43,746 nucleotides of DNA from Marinobacter gelidimuriae. GTDB taxonomy: Bacteria > Pseudomonadota > Gammaproteobacteria > Pseudomonadales > Oleiphilaceae. Under the pieces are notes generated by a model. It was not told the origin of the DNA, made no database searches, and saw only the letters and a program-made list of their open reading frames with translations. Location: assembly GCF_000372805.1 (NCBI RefSeq), contig NZ_KB889882.1, forward strand, positions 1 to 43,746. The letters run 5' to 3'. Made by a program: the position numbers and the translations under genes. Shown piece by piece: positions 28,787 through 36,349 of this stretch (position 1 is the stretch's first letter; each line of letters starts with the position of its first letter).

Positions 28787-28924
28787 ATGAAGACTCAGCC
28801 AGCAATTTGCCAATTAAATGTTCAGCAAGCTTTCGGTATTGAACCGTCAGCGGCCGCATTGGCTGTTTCGTTTTGGTGGCGCGACTTTGGCTTTTATTTT
28901 AGCCAGACCCCGGGCCGCCCTTAG
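28787..28924 (+). CDS. Aromatic-rich leader peptide of the DAHP synthase attenuator
   Basis: A 45-codon frame from ATG 28787 to TAG 28922-28924. Residues 29-38 are FWWRDFGFYF (28871-28900): four Phe, two Trp and one Tyr in ten codons. It ends ~65 bases before an intrinsic terminator and ~130 bases before the DAHP synthase start. This is the layout of ribosome-stalling leader peptides such as TrpL and PheL: shortage of charged Phe, Trp or Tyr tRNA would stall the ribosome here and change folding downstream. The ribosome site is weak. That the peptide is translated is inference; the composition and position are seen directly. Confidence 0.65.
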   Translation: MKTQPAICQLNVQQAFGIEPSAAALAVSFWWRDFGFYFSQTPGRP

Positions 28925-28949
28925 ATCTTCATCACCGAACAACGAGGAA

Positions 28950-29021
28950 GGCAGCCCGGCAGACCACCCAGGCTGCCACCGGACTCAAAAACCCCGACTG
29001 GTAGCCCAGCCGGGGTTTTTT
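28950..29021 (+). terminator. Attenuator: competing hairpins and intrinsic terminator before DAHP synthase
   Basis: The terminator stem pairs CCCCG-CTGG (28992-29001) with CCAG-CGGGG (29006-29015), one A-C mismatch and a four-base loop, followed by six T (29016-29021). Just upstream GGCAGCC (28950-28956) and GGCTGCC (28971-28977) form a perfect 7-base inverted repeat. GGCTG of the second arm can instead pair with CAGCC (29007-29011) inside the terminator, and CCGGGC (28910-28915), next to the control codons, can pair with GCCCGG (28954-28959). These are mutually exclusive pairings of the kind used in attenuation. The terminator is clear; the switching is inference. Confidence 0.75.
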
Positions 29022-29052
29022 GATTTTGGAACAGGGAAACGGACACACCGCC

Positions 29053-30135
29053 ATGAATATGCCATTAAGTGCTGTTGAGAATCCGATGGAGAATGCCGTA
29101 AAAAGCGCCGTAGAACATGCGGTAAAAATTGCCCCAGCCCGTCGCCGTGAGGTAGCTTTGCCCACGCCTGATCAGTTGCGCGGGGATTTTCCGCTGGTGG
29201 CGGAGCTTGAGGCGCAGGTTGAACACCAGCGCCAGGCGATTCGTAATATCCTCAACGGAGCGGACGACCGCCTGCTGGTCGTGATCGGGCCATGTTCCAT
29301 TCACGACGAAGTGGCCGCCCTGGAATACGCGCAAAGGCTGAAACAGCTTGCGGCGGATGTAAGTGACCGTATGTTGATTGTGATGCGCGCCTACTTAGAG
29401 AAACCCCGCACCACAGTTGGCTGGAAAGGCCTGTTATACGATCCTGAGCGCAGCGGGCAGGGCGATTTGCATCAGGGCTTGGTACGCTCGCGGCAATTGT
29501 TGCTGAATCTGGCGGCCACCGGCCTGCCGCTAGCCACTGAAGCGCTGAGCCCGTTTGCTATGGATTATCTGGGAGACCTGGTGAGCTGGACGGCTATTGG
29601 TGCCCGCACCACGGAGTCGCAGCTGCATCGCGAAATGGCCAGCGGCTTGCCAATGCCGGTGGGTTTTAAAAATGGCACCGACGGCGGCATCGCGGTGGCC
29701 ACCAATGCCATGCAGTCCGCGGCCCACGGCCACCATCATCCAGGGCTGTCTGCCAGAGGCACCCCGGTCATGATTTCTACAGAGGGCAACGCTGACACCC
29801 ATCTGGTTTTGCGTGGGGGTCGCGGTATCACCAATTACGACAGCCACAGCATTGCCCGCGCGACCCATGCGCTGCAGCAGGCAGGCCTGAATCCGGCGGT
29901 GATGGTGGACTGCAGCCACGATAACGCCTGCAAGCAACACGAGCGCCAGCAAGAGATAGCCCGCGATGTTGTCGCCCAACGGCGCGCCGGTAATCGCCAC
30001 ATTTGTGGGCTAATGTTGGAAAGCTTTTTACAGCCGGGCCGCCAAAACGACGGCGCTGACCTTCAATACGGCTGCTCGATTACCGATCCGTGCCTGGGAT
30101 GGGAGCAGACAGGGGCTCTGATCCGCTCACTGTAG
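29053..30135 (+). CDS. aroG: 3-deoxy-D-arabino-heptulosonate-7-phosphate synthase (class I)
   Basis: A 360-residue DAHP synthase of the AroF/G/H type, first step of the shikimate pathway (PEP + erythrose 4-phosphate). VIGPCSIHD (metal Cys), MRAYLEKPRTTVGWKG, SWTAIGARTTESQLHRE, PVGFKNGTDGG and VDCSHDN are intact. The ATG at 29053 follows a distant GGGAAACGG; ATG 29059 is an alternative. The isozyme, and therefore the allosteric inhibitor, cannot be told from sequence alone. Expression is probably controlled by the attenuator directly upstream. The 3' end overlaps the convergent LysE gene by 56 bases. Confidence 0.93.
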   Translation: MNMPLSAVENPMENAVKSAVEHAVKIAPARRREVALPTPDQLRGDFPLVAELEAQVEHQRQAIRNILNGADDRLLVVIGPCSIHDEVAALEYAQRLKQLAADVSDRMLIVMRAYLEKPRTTVGWKGLLYDPERSGQGDLHQGLVRSRQLLLNLAATGLPLATEALSPFAMDYLGDLVSWTAIGARTTESQLHREMASGLPMPVGFKNGTDGGIAVATNAMQSAAHGHHHPGLSARGTPVMISTEGNADTHLVLRGGRGITNYDSHSIARATHALQQAGLNPAVMVDCSHDNACKQHERQQEIARDVVAQRRAGNRHICGLMLESFLQPGRQNDGADLQYGCSITDPCLGWEQTGALIRSL

Positions 30136-30751
30136 ACAGCAATAACTGACCGGCCAAAAGCAGCAGCACGCCGCCCATCAGCCGGTCCAGCCAGTGACCG
30201 AAACGGTTAAAACCTTTGCGTACCCTCGGCTGGCTAAAGAACACAGTCACCAGGCTGAACCACAAAAAAGTGGCCAAAGCCATGTACAGGCCATAGCCGG
30301 CTTGTACAAGAACCGGTGTGCCGGGGCTGATAATCACCGAAAACAGCGAGACAAAAAAGAGCGTGGCTTTGGGGTTGAGCGCGTTCGTCAGAAAGCCCAG
30401 GCGCAGCGCCGCCAGGCGACTTTGGTGCGGTGCTTTTGCAGCCTCCACGTAAACCCCTCCGGCCTTGGCACGCAGGCATTGCACCGCAATCCATGTCAGA
30501 TACAGAGCACCAATTACTTTCAAAATGCTGAACAGCAGCACCGATTGCTGAATAAGCAGCCCTATGCCCAACAGTGAATAAGCCACATGCACTAAAATTC
30601 CCGCGCCTATGCCTGCGGCCGTTAACAGCGAGTTTGAGCGGGTTTGGCACAGTGCCTGGCGCAACATAACCGCGAAGTCGGGCCCAGGGCTGGCGACCGC
30701 CAGAAAATGCACTAGAACGACGATCAGAAATTCTGGCCAGAACGTGTTCAT
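30080..30751 (-). CDS. LysE/RhtB-family amino acid exporter
   Basis: A 223-residue inner-membrane protein with about six helices. The family signature ASPGPDFAVMLRQAL is near residue 25 and GFLTNALNPKATLFFVSLFS in the middle. Members export amino acids or similar metabolites; the cargo is unknown. The start at 30751 has AGGAG upstream. Its last 56 bases overlap the end of the DAHP synthase gene on the other strand. Confidence 0.9.
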   Translation of the reverse strand: MNTFWPEFLIVVLVHFLAVASPGPDFAVMLRQALCQTRSNSLLTAAGIGAGILVHVAYSLLGIGLLIQQSVLLFSILKVIGALYLTWIAVQCLRAKAGGVYVEAAKAPHQSRLAALRLGFLTNALNPKATLFFVSLFSVIISPGTPVLVQAGYGLYMALATFLWFSLVTVFFSQPRVRKGFNRFGHWLDRLMGGVLLLLAGQLLLSTVSGSEPLSAPIPGTDR

Positions 30752-30841
30752 GCCACGTGCTCCTTGTGTGGGTCTGTAAGGGGTCAGTATTGTGAAACAC
30801 AACGCATTGATATGCCAAGTACAAACGGCTGCTATAGTGAT

Positions 30842-30859
30842 TGTTCACGATACGTTCAC
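30842..30859 (+). promoter_or_regulatory. GTTCAC direct repeat before the flavoprotein gene
   Basis: GTTCAC occurs twice, separated by GATAC (about 30843-30859), directly downstream of a TATAGT sequence (30835-30840) that could be a -10 box and directly upstream of the AGGAGG ribosome site. The position suits an operator for a repressor, but no regulator can be named. Confidence 0.35.
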
Positions 30860-30871
30860 AAGGAGGCAGTT

Positions 30872-32314
30872 ATGAAACAGCGAAAGGTTAAGGTCGCCAT
30901 TATAGGTGCCGGCACCGCCGGCATGGTTGCCTACCAGCGGGCGCGTAAACACACCGATAGTGTGCTGTTGATTGAAGGTAACCGATACGGAACAACCTGC
31001 GCCCGGGTAGGATGTATGCCCAGCAAACTGTTGATCGCCGCCGCTGATGCGGCCCATGCAGCCCGCAGCACAGGCCTTTTCGGAATAACCTGCCCCACAG
31101 TTGCGGTTGATGGTAAGGCGGTGATGGCTCGGGTGCGATCGGAGCGTGATCGGTTTGTTGCATCGGTGGTGACGTCAGCAGAAAGCTATCCTGAGCAAGG
31201 TCGGTTGTTTGGCAATGTGCGTTTTGCATCGCCGCACTGCTTAATGGTGGGCGATCATACCGAGGTGACGGCTGAGCGCATCGTCATCGCGACCGGCTCG
31301 CGTCCCAATATTCCCGGGTTTTTGAAAGAAGCCGGAGATCGCCTGGTGGTTAATGACGACCTGTTCGACTGGCATGATTTGCCGGCCTCGGTGGCGGTGT
31401 TTGGTCCCGGAGTGATTGGTCTGGAGCTGGGCCAGGCGCTGGCTCGGCTGGGCGTGCGCATTCGCATGTTTGGCGTGGGTGGAAGCCTGGGGTCGTTGCA
31501 AGATCCGCAGTTGCGGGACTACGCGCTAAAAACCTTTAACCGCGAGTTCCCGCTGGACCCCGACGCCGATGTCACGGCGGTTGCGCGCAGTGCCGAAGGT
31601 GTCTTGATAAGCTTTAAAAACGCCGACAGTAAGATCGTGACCGAAGAATTCGACTACCTGCTGGCAGCAACCGGTCGGCGCCCGAATATTGACGGGCTGG
31701 ACATACAAAACGCCGATCTGCAGCTGGACGAACACGGCGTACCGGTGTTCGATGGTTATACTCTGCGCTGTGGCGACAGCCACATATTCATTGCTGGCGA
31801 TGTTAACAACGAAGCGCCTTTGCTGCACGAAGCCGCTGATGAAGGCCGTATTGCCGGCAACAACGCCGGCCGCTACCCGGATGTTCGCGCAGGTTTGCGC
31901 AAAGTGCCGCTGGCGGTGGTGTTTACCGACCCACAGATTGCTTCGGTGGGGCTGACGATCCAGCAGGTGGGCGAGCGTTGCCGCGGCCATTACGTAGTGG
32001 GTGAAGTCAGTTTCGAAAATCAGGGCCGCAGCCGGGTGATTGGTAAAAATCGCGGGCTGTTGCGGGTGTACGGCGAACACGGTAGCGGTTTGTTTATGGG
32101 CGCCGAGATGTTTGGCCCTGCCGCCGAGCACATTGCCCATTTGCTGGCCTGGTCGGCTCAGCGCCGAATGACGGTGACTGAAATGCTCGACATGCCGTTC
32201 TATCACCCGGTGATTGAAGAAGGTCTGCGCAGTGCCTTACAGGACCTGAGCCGTAAACTCAGTATGGGCCCTGCTGCTGACAGCAATTGCATGGACTGCG
32301 GTCCGGGCGTATGA
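30872..32314 (+). CDS. Dihydrolipoamide dehydrogenase-like flavin disulfide reductase
   Basis: A 480-residue class I pyridine nucleotide-disulfide oxidoreductase. FAD-binding IIGAGTAGM is near residue 10, the redox pair C43/C48 in TTCARVGCMPSK, NAD(P)-binding VFGPGVIGLELGQALA, FAD site FIAGDVN, and the dimer-interface active-site HPVIEE. It ends with an extra CMDCGPGV (CxxC) tail not found in standard lipoamide dehydrogenases. No 2-oxoacid dehydrogenase genes are near, so it may serve another disulfide or quinone. AGGAGG ribosome site; start ATG 30872. Confidence 0.85.
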   Translation: MKQRKVKVAIIGAGTAGMVAYQRARKHTDSVLLIEGNRYGTTCARVGCMPSKLLIAAADAAHAARSTGLFGITCPTVAVDGKAVMARVRSERDRFVASVVTSAESYPEQGRLFGNVRFASPHCLMVGDHTEVTAERIVIATGSRPNIPGFLKEAGDRLVVNDDLFDWHDLPASVAVFGPGVIGLELGQALARLGVRIRMFGVGGSLGSLQDPQLRDYALKTFNREFPLDPDADVTAVARSAEGVLISFKNADSKIVTEEFDYLLAATGRRPNIDGLDIQNADLQLDEHGVPVFDGYTLRCGDSHIFIAGDVNNEAPLLHEAADEGRIAGNNAGRYPDVRAGLRKVPLAVVFTDPQIASVGLTIQQVGERCRGHYVVGEVSFENQGRSRVIGKNRGLLRVYGEHGSGLFMGAEMFGPAAEHIAHLLAWSAQRRMTVTEMLDMPFYHPVIEEGLRSALQDLSRKLSMGPAADSNCMDCGPGV

Positions 32315-32398
32315 CATTTAGCCGGTCTGGATTAACGTTTGTTATGGAGCTTGGGCGCCACACTGGTGTTAATGTCATTGAACGTCAAGGAGACGAAT

Positions 32399-32873
32399 AT
32401 GAGTAAGAACTTTCTTGGTTTGGATACTGCGAAAACTCAAAAGCTGGCGGATTCGCTGAATGACTTGCTGTCGTAACTATCAAATATTTTACATGAACGT
32501 GCGTGGTTATCACTGGAACATCAAGGGCGATAACTTCTTTGAGTTGCACGTTAAATTTGAAGAACAGTACGACGCGTTGCTGCTGAAGATTGATGAAATT
32601 GCCGAGCGTGTTTTGACTCTGGGCCACCACCCCGCCCACGCTTACAGCACCTACATGGAGCGGTCTGACATCCCCGAGCGTAAAGACGTGTCTAACGGCA
32701 AAGACGCCGTGCAGAACATAGCAGAAAGCTTTGTAAAATTGATTGGCAAGCAGCGCGAACTGCTGAGTTTGGCCAACGACGCTGACGATGAAGGCACCGC
32801 GTCGCTGATGAGTGATTACATTGCCGAACAGGAAAAAACCTTGTGGATGTACCGCAGCTATCTGGGTCAGTAA
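32399..32873 (+). pseudogene. dps: dps with a frameshift near codon 24
   Basis: A Dps-type ferritin (DNA protection, iron storage under starvation). The ATG at 32399 has a good AAGGAG site and reads MSKNFLGLDTAKTQKLADSL then NDLLS and a TAA at 32474-32476. In the +1 frame the protein continues NYQIFYMNVRGYHWNIKG and LHVKFEEQYDALLLKIDEIA, with the ferroxidase His/Asp/Glu ligands, to a stop at 32871-32873. One missing or extra base separates a full-length 157-residue Dps from a broken one. A restart at ATG 32460 would lack the first helix. Real mutation or base-call error cannot be separated here. Confidence 0.8.
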
Positions 32874-32888
32874 GCTCCGGTTAGTGCT

Positions 32889-32920
32889 AAAAATGGCGGC
32901 CACATGGCCGCCATTTTTTT
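32889..32920 (+). terminator. Bidirectional intrinsic terminator between dps and dctM
   Basis: A perfect 9-base stem ATGGCGGCC / GGCCGCCAT with loop ACAT, flanked by an A run on the left and seven T on the right, so it works for both converging genes. Confidence 0.92.
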
Positions 32921-32925
32921 AACTG

Positions 32926-34221
32926 CTAGTACGAGGAGCTCATGCCGAACCACTCGGGGAAAATCACAATCAGCGCCAGCACAAACACCTGCAGGACGAT
33001 GAATGGAAGCACCCCCTTGTAGATGTCGATCGTTCGCACTTCCGGTGGTGCGACCCCCCTCAGGTAGAACAGAGAGAACCCGAAAGGTGGGGTCAGGAAG
33101 CTGGTTTGCAGGTTCATGGCGATAAGAATGGCAAACCAGAGCATGTTGATGCCCAAGGCTTCGGCCACCGGTGCCAGAATGGGCACGATGATGAAGGAAA
33201 TTTCGACAAAATCGATGAAGAAGCCCAGCACCATAATCACCAGCATGGCAAGGATGATAAAGCCCCATTTCTCGCCCGGCAGCGCCAGCATCCACTCTTC
33301 CAGCAGGTAATCGCCGCCGGTGTAGCTGAAGACCATAGAGAAGGCAGTTGCACCGACCAGGATGGCGAACACCATGGCCGTCACTTTGACCGTGTCTTTC
33401 GAAGCATCCCAAACCATCTGGAATGAGAATTGCCGGTAGATTATGGCGAGAACAATAGCGCCAACACCACCCAGTGCTGAGGATTCTGTGGGTGTCGCAA
33501 TGCCGGTAAAGATCGAGCCAAGCACAATGACAATCAGTGCTAACGGCGGAATGATCGCCAGCAGCGCGTTCATGATTTCCTTTTTACGGGAAATGCTGCT
33601 GTCCTCAGGCATGGGCGGAGCCGTTTCGGGCTTGAAGCGGGTCATGATCAGGATATAGACAATATAGAGCCCGATAAGAACCATGCCCGGTCCGACGGCG
33701 GCCTTGAACAGATCGCCGACTGGCAGCCCGAGCACATCGCCCAGAATAATCAGAATGATCGACGGTGGAACGATCTGGCCCAGCGTACCCGCCGCACAGA
33801 TGGTGCCGGCTGCCAGGCGCTTGTCGTAGTTGTGAGCCAGCATGACCGGCAGGGAAATCAGGCCCATCGCCACCACACTGGCGCCCACAACGCCGGTGGA
33901 GGCTGCGAGCAGGGCGCCCACTAGAATGGTAGAGATAGCCAGGCCACCGGGCAGGCCGCCAAACAGACGACCCATGGAGGTAAGCAACTGTTCGGCCAGG
34001 CGTGTACGCTGCAGGACGACGCCCATGAAGATGAACAGGGGCACAGCCATCAGAACCGTATTCTGCATGACGCTCATGATGCGATAAGGCATAAAGGCAA
34101 ACAGATCCATGCCTTCTGCAAACACACCAAAGAACAAAGCAAGACCGCCAAAGGTGAAAGCGACAGGGAAGCCCAGCATCAGCATGAAGAGGGCGACAGC
34201 GAACATAATCATGCCAATCAT
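32926..34221 (-). CDS. dctM: TRAP transporter large permease (DctM)
   Basis: A 431-residue protein with about twelve membrane helices. GFPVAFTFGGLALFFG near the start, LFGGLPGGLAISTILVGALL, AAGTLGQIVPPSIILIILGD and GFFIDFVEISFIIVPILAPV are family signatures of the DctM subunit, which drives sodium-coupled uptake. The start overlaps the dctQ stop by 4 bases. Confidence 0.94.
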   Translation of the reverse strand: MIGMIMFAVALFMLMLGFPVAFTFGGLALFFGVFAEGMDLFAFMPYRIMSVMQNTVLMAVPLFIFMGVVLQRTRLAEQLLTSMGRLFGGLPGGLAISTILVGALLAASTGVVGASVVAMGLISLPVMLAHNYDKRLAAGTICAAGTLGQIVPPSIILIILGDVLGLPVGDLFKAAVGPGMVLIGLYIVYILIMTRFKPETAPPMPEDSSISRKKEIMNALLAIIPPLALIVIVLGSIFTGIATPTESSALGGVGAIVLAIIYRQFSFQMVWDASKDTVKVTAMVFAILVGATAFSMVFSYTGGDYLLEEWMLALPGEKWGFIILAMLVIMVLGFFIDFVEISFIIVPILAPVAEALGINMLWFAILIAMNLQTSFLTPPFGFSLFYLRGVAPPEVRTIDIYKGVLPFIVLQVFVLALIVIFPEWFGMSSSY

Positions 34222-34763
34222 GCGAGTCCTCCCGCACTGTTCTCGCCTTCATACTGTTTTTCGCCAGACATAACGCGAAGGGCGAAGGTGGCCATGTTGA
34301 GGCCCGCGATGGCGATAAAAAACGCTGAGACTGGAATCACGGCTTTGATAATCCAGCGATAGGGCAGACCACCCGGATCACCGCTGCCCTCACCCAGACT
34401 GTAGGAGTCTAGCGCGAAATCGTAGCCGTAAAGGCCGATCAGATAGGCGAATGGCACCACAAAGAGCAGGGCGCCGGTCAGGTTCACCCATGCCTTGGTT
34501 TTGTTGCTCCAGAGTGTATAAAGCACGTCAACACGCACATGGCCGTCAGTGCGCAGTGCATAGGGAATACCAAACAGGAAGACCACCGAGTAGAGGTGCC
34601 ATTCCATCTCTTGCATCCCGATAGACACTTCGTTGAACGCGTAACGTGCAACAACGTCGTAAAAAACGTTACCGGCCATCAGCAGCATTGCGACACAGGC
34701 AACCCAGCCGCAGAAATTGGACAAGCGCGCCAGGCCCTCATCGACCTTTATGATCCACTGCAT
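34218..34763 (-). CDS. dctQ: TRAP transporter small permease (DctQ)
   Basis: A 181-residue, four-helix protein. MEWHLYSVVFLFGIPYALRT followed by DGHVRVDVLY is the DctQ pattern. It forms the membrane complex with DctM. Lies 101 bases after dctP, beyond a hairpin terminator. Confidence 0.92.
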   Translation of the reverse strand: MQWIIKVDEGLARLSNFCGWVACVAMLLMAGNVFYDVVARYAFNEVSIGMQEMEWHLYSVVFLFGIPYALRTDGHVRVDVLYTLWSNKTKAWVNLTGALLFVVPFAYLIGLYGYDFALDSYSLGEGSGDPGGLPYRWIIKAVIPVSAFFIAIAGLNMATFALRVMSGEKQYEGENSAGGLA

Positions 34764-34811
34764 TCATAATCCTCCGCCAGAAGGGCTGGCGATCCTGCTA
34801 TCGCTATAAAC

Positions 34812-34845
34812 AAAAAAACCGGGGTCGCCTTTAGAGCGATCCCGG
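34812..34845 (-). terminator. Terminator between dctP and dctQ
   Basis: Read on the minus strand, CCGGGATCGC and GCGACCCCGG pair with one mismatch (loop of 7) and are followed by seven T. Placed after dctP and before dctQM, it should let more binding protein be made than permease, a common arrangement in such operons. Confidence 0.8.
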
Positions 34846-34864
34846 CTCCATTACAGCCTGTATC

Positions 34865-35941
34865 TTACTCGACTGTGCCCATGGTGTTTAGGTATGCGCG
34901 CTCGGAAATGTCTGTGTAAGCGCGTGAATCCTTCAGATAGTCTTCCTGGGACTTAATAATCTTCGCCGCGAGCTCGTCACCGGTCGCCGCCTCTTTCAGC
35001 AGCTTGTTGTTAGCCTTGTACATGGCTTGGAACACATCGTCCGGGAAATTCTTGATCTGAACGTTCGGGTACTCGTTCTTGATGCTTGCCCAGGCCTTGG
35101 CGTTCTCATGCTGCGACTGGATCAGCATGTCATAGGCTGCGGTGCGCATGGAGATCCGCAGGATTTCCTGAAGATCTGCCGGCAGCTTGTCCCAGACTTT
35201 CTCATTGACCAGGAACTGTAGCTCGGTCGCAGGCTCGTGCCAGCCAGTGTAGTAGTAGTCAGCAATCTGCTGGAACCCCAGACGCAGGTCCAACGCCGGA
35301 CCAACCCACTCAACAGCATCGATGGTGTTCCGCTCTAGCGCAGTGTAAAGCTCGCCCGGAGCGATGTTGGTCGGGCTTACGCCTACCTCGGCAAATACCT
35401 CACCGGCGAAACCGGGAATCCGCATCTTCAGACCTTGCAGGTCCTCAACAGATTTGATTTCCTTTCGGAACCAGCCGCCCATCTGGACGCCGGTATTGCC
35501 GCCCGGGAAGGACTTCAGTCCGTAGGGCTCATACACTTCCTGCATCAGCTCCATACCGTCGCCGTAGTAGAACCAGGCGTACTGCTCAAGAGCCGTCATG
35601 CCGAAGGGCATGCTGGTGAAAAACAGGGTGTTGGGTACTTTGCCTTTCCAGTAGTAGGAGGCGGAATGACCCATGTCATACTGTCCGGCCCTTACCATAT
35701 CAAATACGCCCAGCGGGGCCTTGTGCTTGTTAGCGGAATCAATCCGGATTTTCAGGCGGCCATCGGACATTTTCTCGGCCATGGCAGCCATGTTTTTCGT
35801 AGTGTCACCAAAAATCGGGAAGTTAGGCCCCCAGGTTTCTGCCAGCGTGAGGGTAAATGTGTCCTGAGCCAGTGCGTGTGTAGGGGCGAAGGTCGCTGCC
35901 ACCGCGAGTATCGCCGCGGAGAAAATGGAACGAATCATCAT
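34865..35941 (-). CDS. dctP: TRAP transporter substrate-binding protein (DctP)
   Basis: A 358-residue periplasmic binding protein. Signal peptide MMIRSIFSAAILAVAATFAP, cut near ALAQ. TALERNTIDAVEWVGPALDL and YYYTGWHEPATELQFLVN resemble the TakP group of DctP proteins, which bind 2-oxo acids, with the conserved Arg in KMRIPGF that holds the carboxylate. Substrate is likely an organic acid, perhaps a 2-oxo acid. AAGGAAG site precedes the paired ATGATG. Confidence 0.9.
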   Translation of the reverse strand: MMIRSIFSAAILAVAATFAPTHALAQDTFTLTLAETWGPNFPIFGDTTKNMAAMAEKMSDGRLKIRIDSANKHKAPLGVFDMVRAGQYDMGHSASYYWKGKVPNTLFFTSMPFGMTALEQYAWFYYGDGMELMQEVYEPYGLKSFPGGNTGVQMGGWFRKEIKSVEDLQGLKMRIPGFAGEVFAEVGVSPTNIAPGELYTALERNTIDAVEWVGPALDLRLGFQQIADYYYTGWHEPATELQFLVNEKVWDKLPADLQEILRISMRTAAYDMLIQSQHENAKAWASIKNEYPNVQIKNFPDDVFQAMYKANNKLLKEAATGDELAAKIIKSQEDYLKDSRAYTDISERAYLNTMGTVE

Positions 35942-36028
35942 TGTTTTTGCTTCCTTTTATAATTGTTTTGCGCTGAGTCTGCGTTCTGTTACAAACGCGA
36001 TAAAACTGACTTACATTATCAGTTATTT

Positions 36029-36196
36029 TTAATCGATGGAACGAAAAACATAAGGCATTAGATATAGGTCGTAGGTGCTGTAACGGCCCGGGCAGTGTTC
36101 GCGCGCGTGCGCCACGCCCAGGGCCGCAAGGCCGTGCAGGGCGTCCAGGCTGCCTAATCTGGAACCGGAAGAGGAACTGGAAGAAGGGCTGGCCAT
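36029..36196 (-). CDS. Possible small protein of unknown function
   Basis: A 55-codon frame (start ATG 36196) reading a Ser-rich N-terminus, then LGSLDALHGLAALGVAHARE and YSTYDLYLMPYVFRSID. The second half has coding-like composition and could be the end of a larger lost gene. No family recognised. It lies in the 400-base gap between dctP and the GH84 gene; the rest of that gap (35942-36028, 36197-36349) shows only AT-rich sequence and a TTATCAGTTATTTTTAAT stretch near 36015. Confidence 0.3.
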   Translation of the reverse strand: MASPSSSSSSGSRLGSLDALHGLAALGVAHAREHCPGRYSTYDLYLMPYVFRSID

Positions 36197-36349
36197 GGGC
36201 GGTCTCGTCACGGATTCGGCTTATAGTAGCCTGCTTTGCGTTTCGGCAATACGGCCCAGCTATACGGTTACCTTGTCCGCGCTATACGATGTGTTCATCA
36301 TTCCGTAAAACCGTCGGGTTCAACGCAGGCAGCCGCAGGGAGATTGGTC

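Noticed and set aside
28818..29078. Open frame of 86 codons overlapping the aromatic leader in another frame
   Set aside because: It runs through the terminator and into the DAHP synthase start, has no family similarity, and lacks the aromatic codon cluster.
32460..32873. Separate short Dps starting at ATG 32460
   Set aside because: It has no good ribosome site and lacks the conserved first helix, which is found intact in the other frame just upstream.
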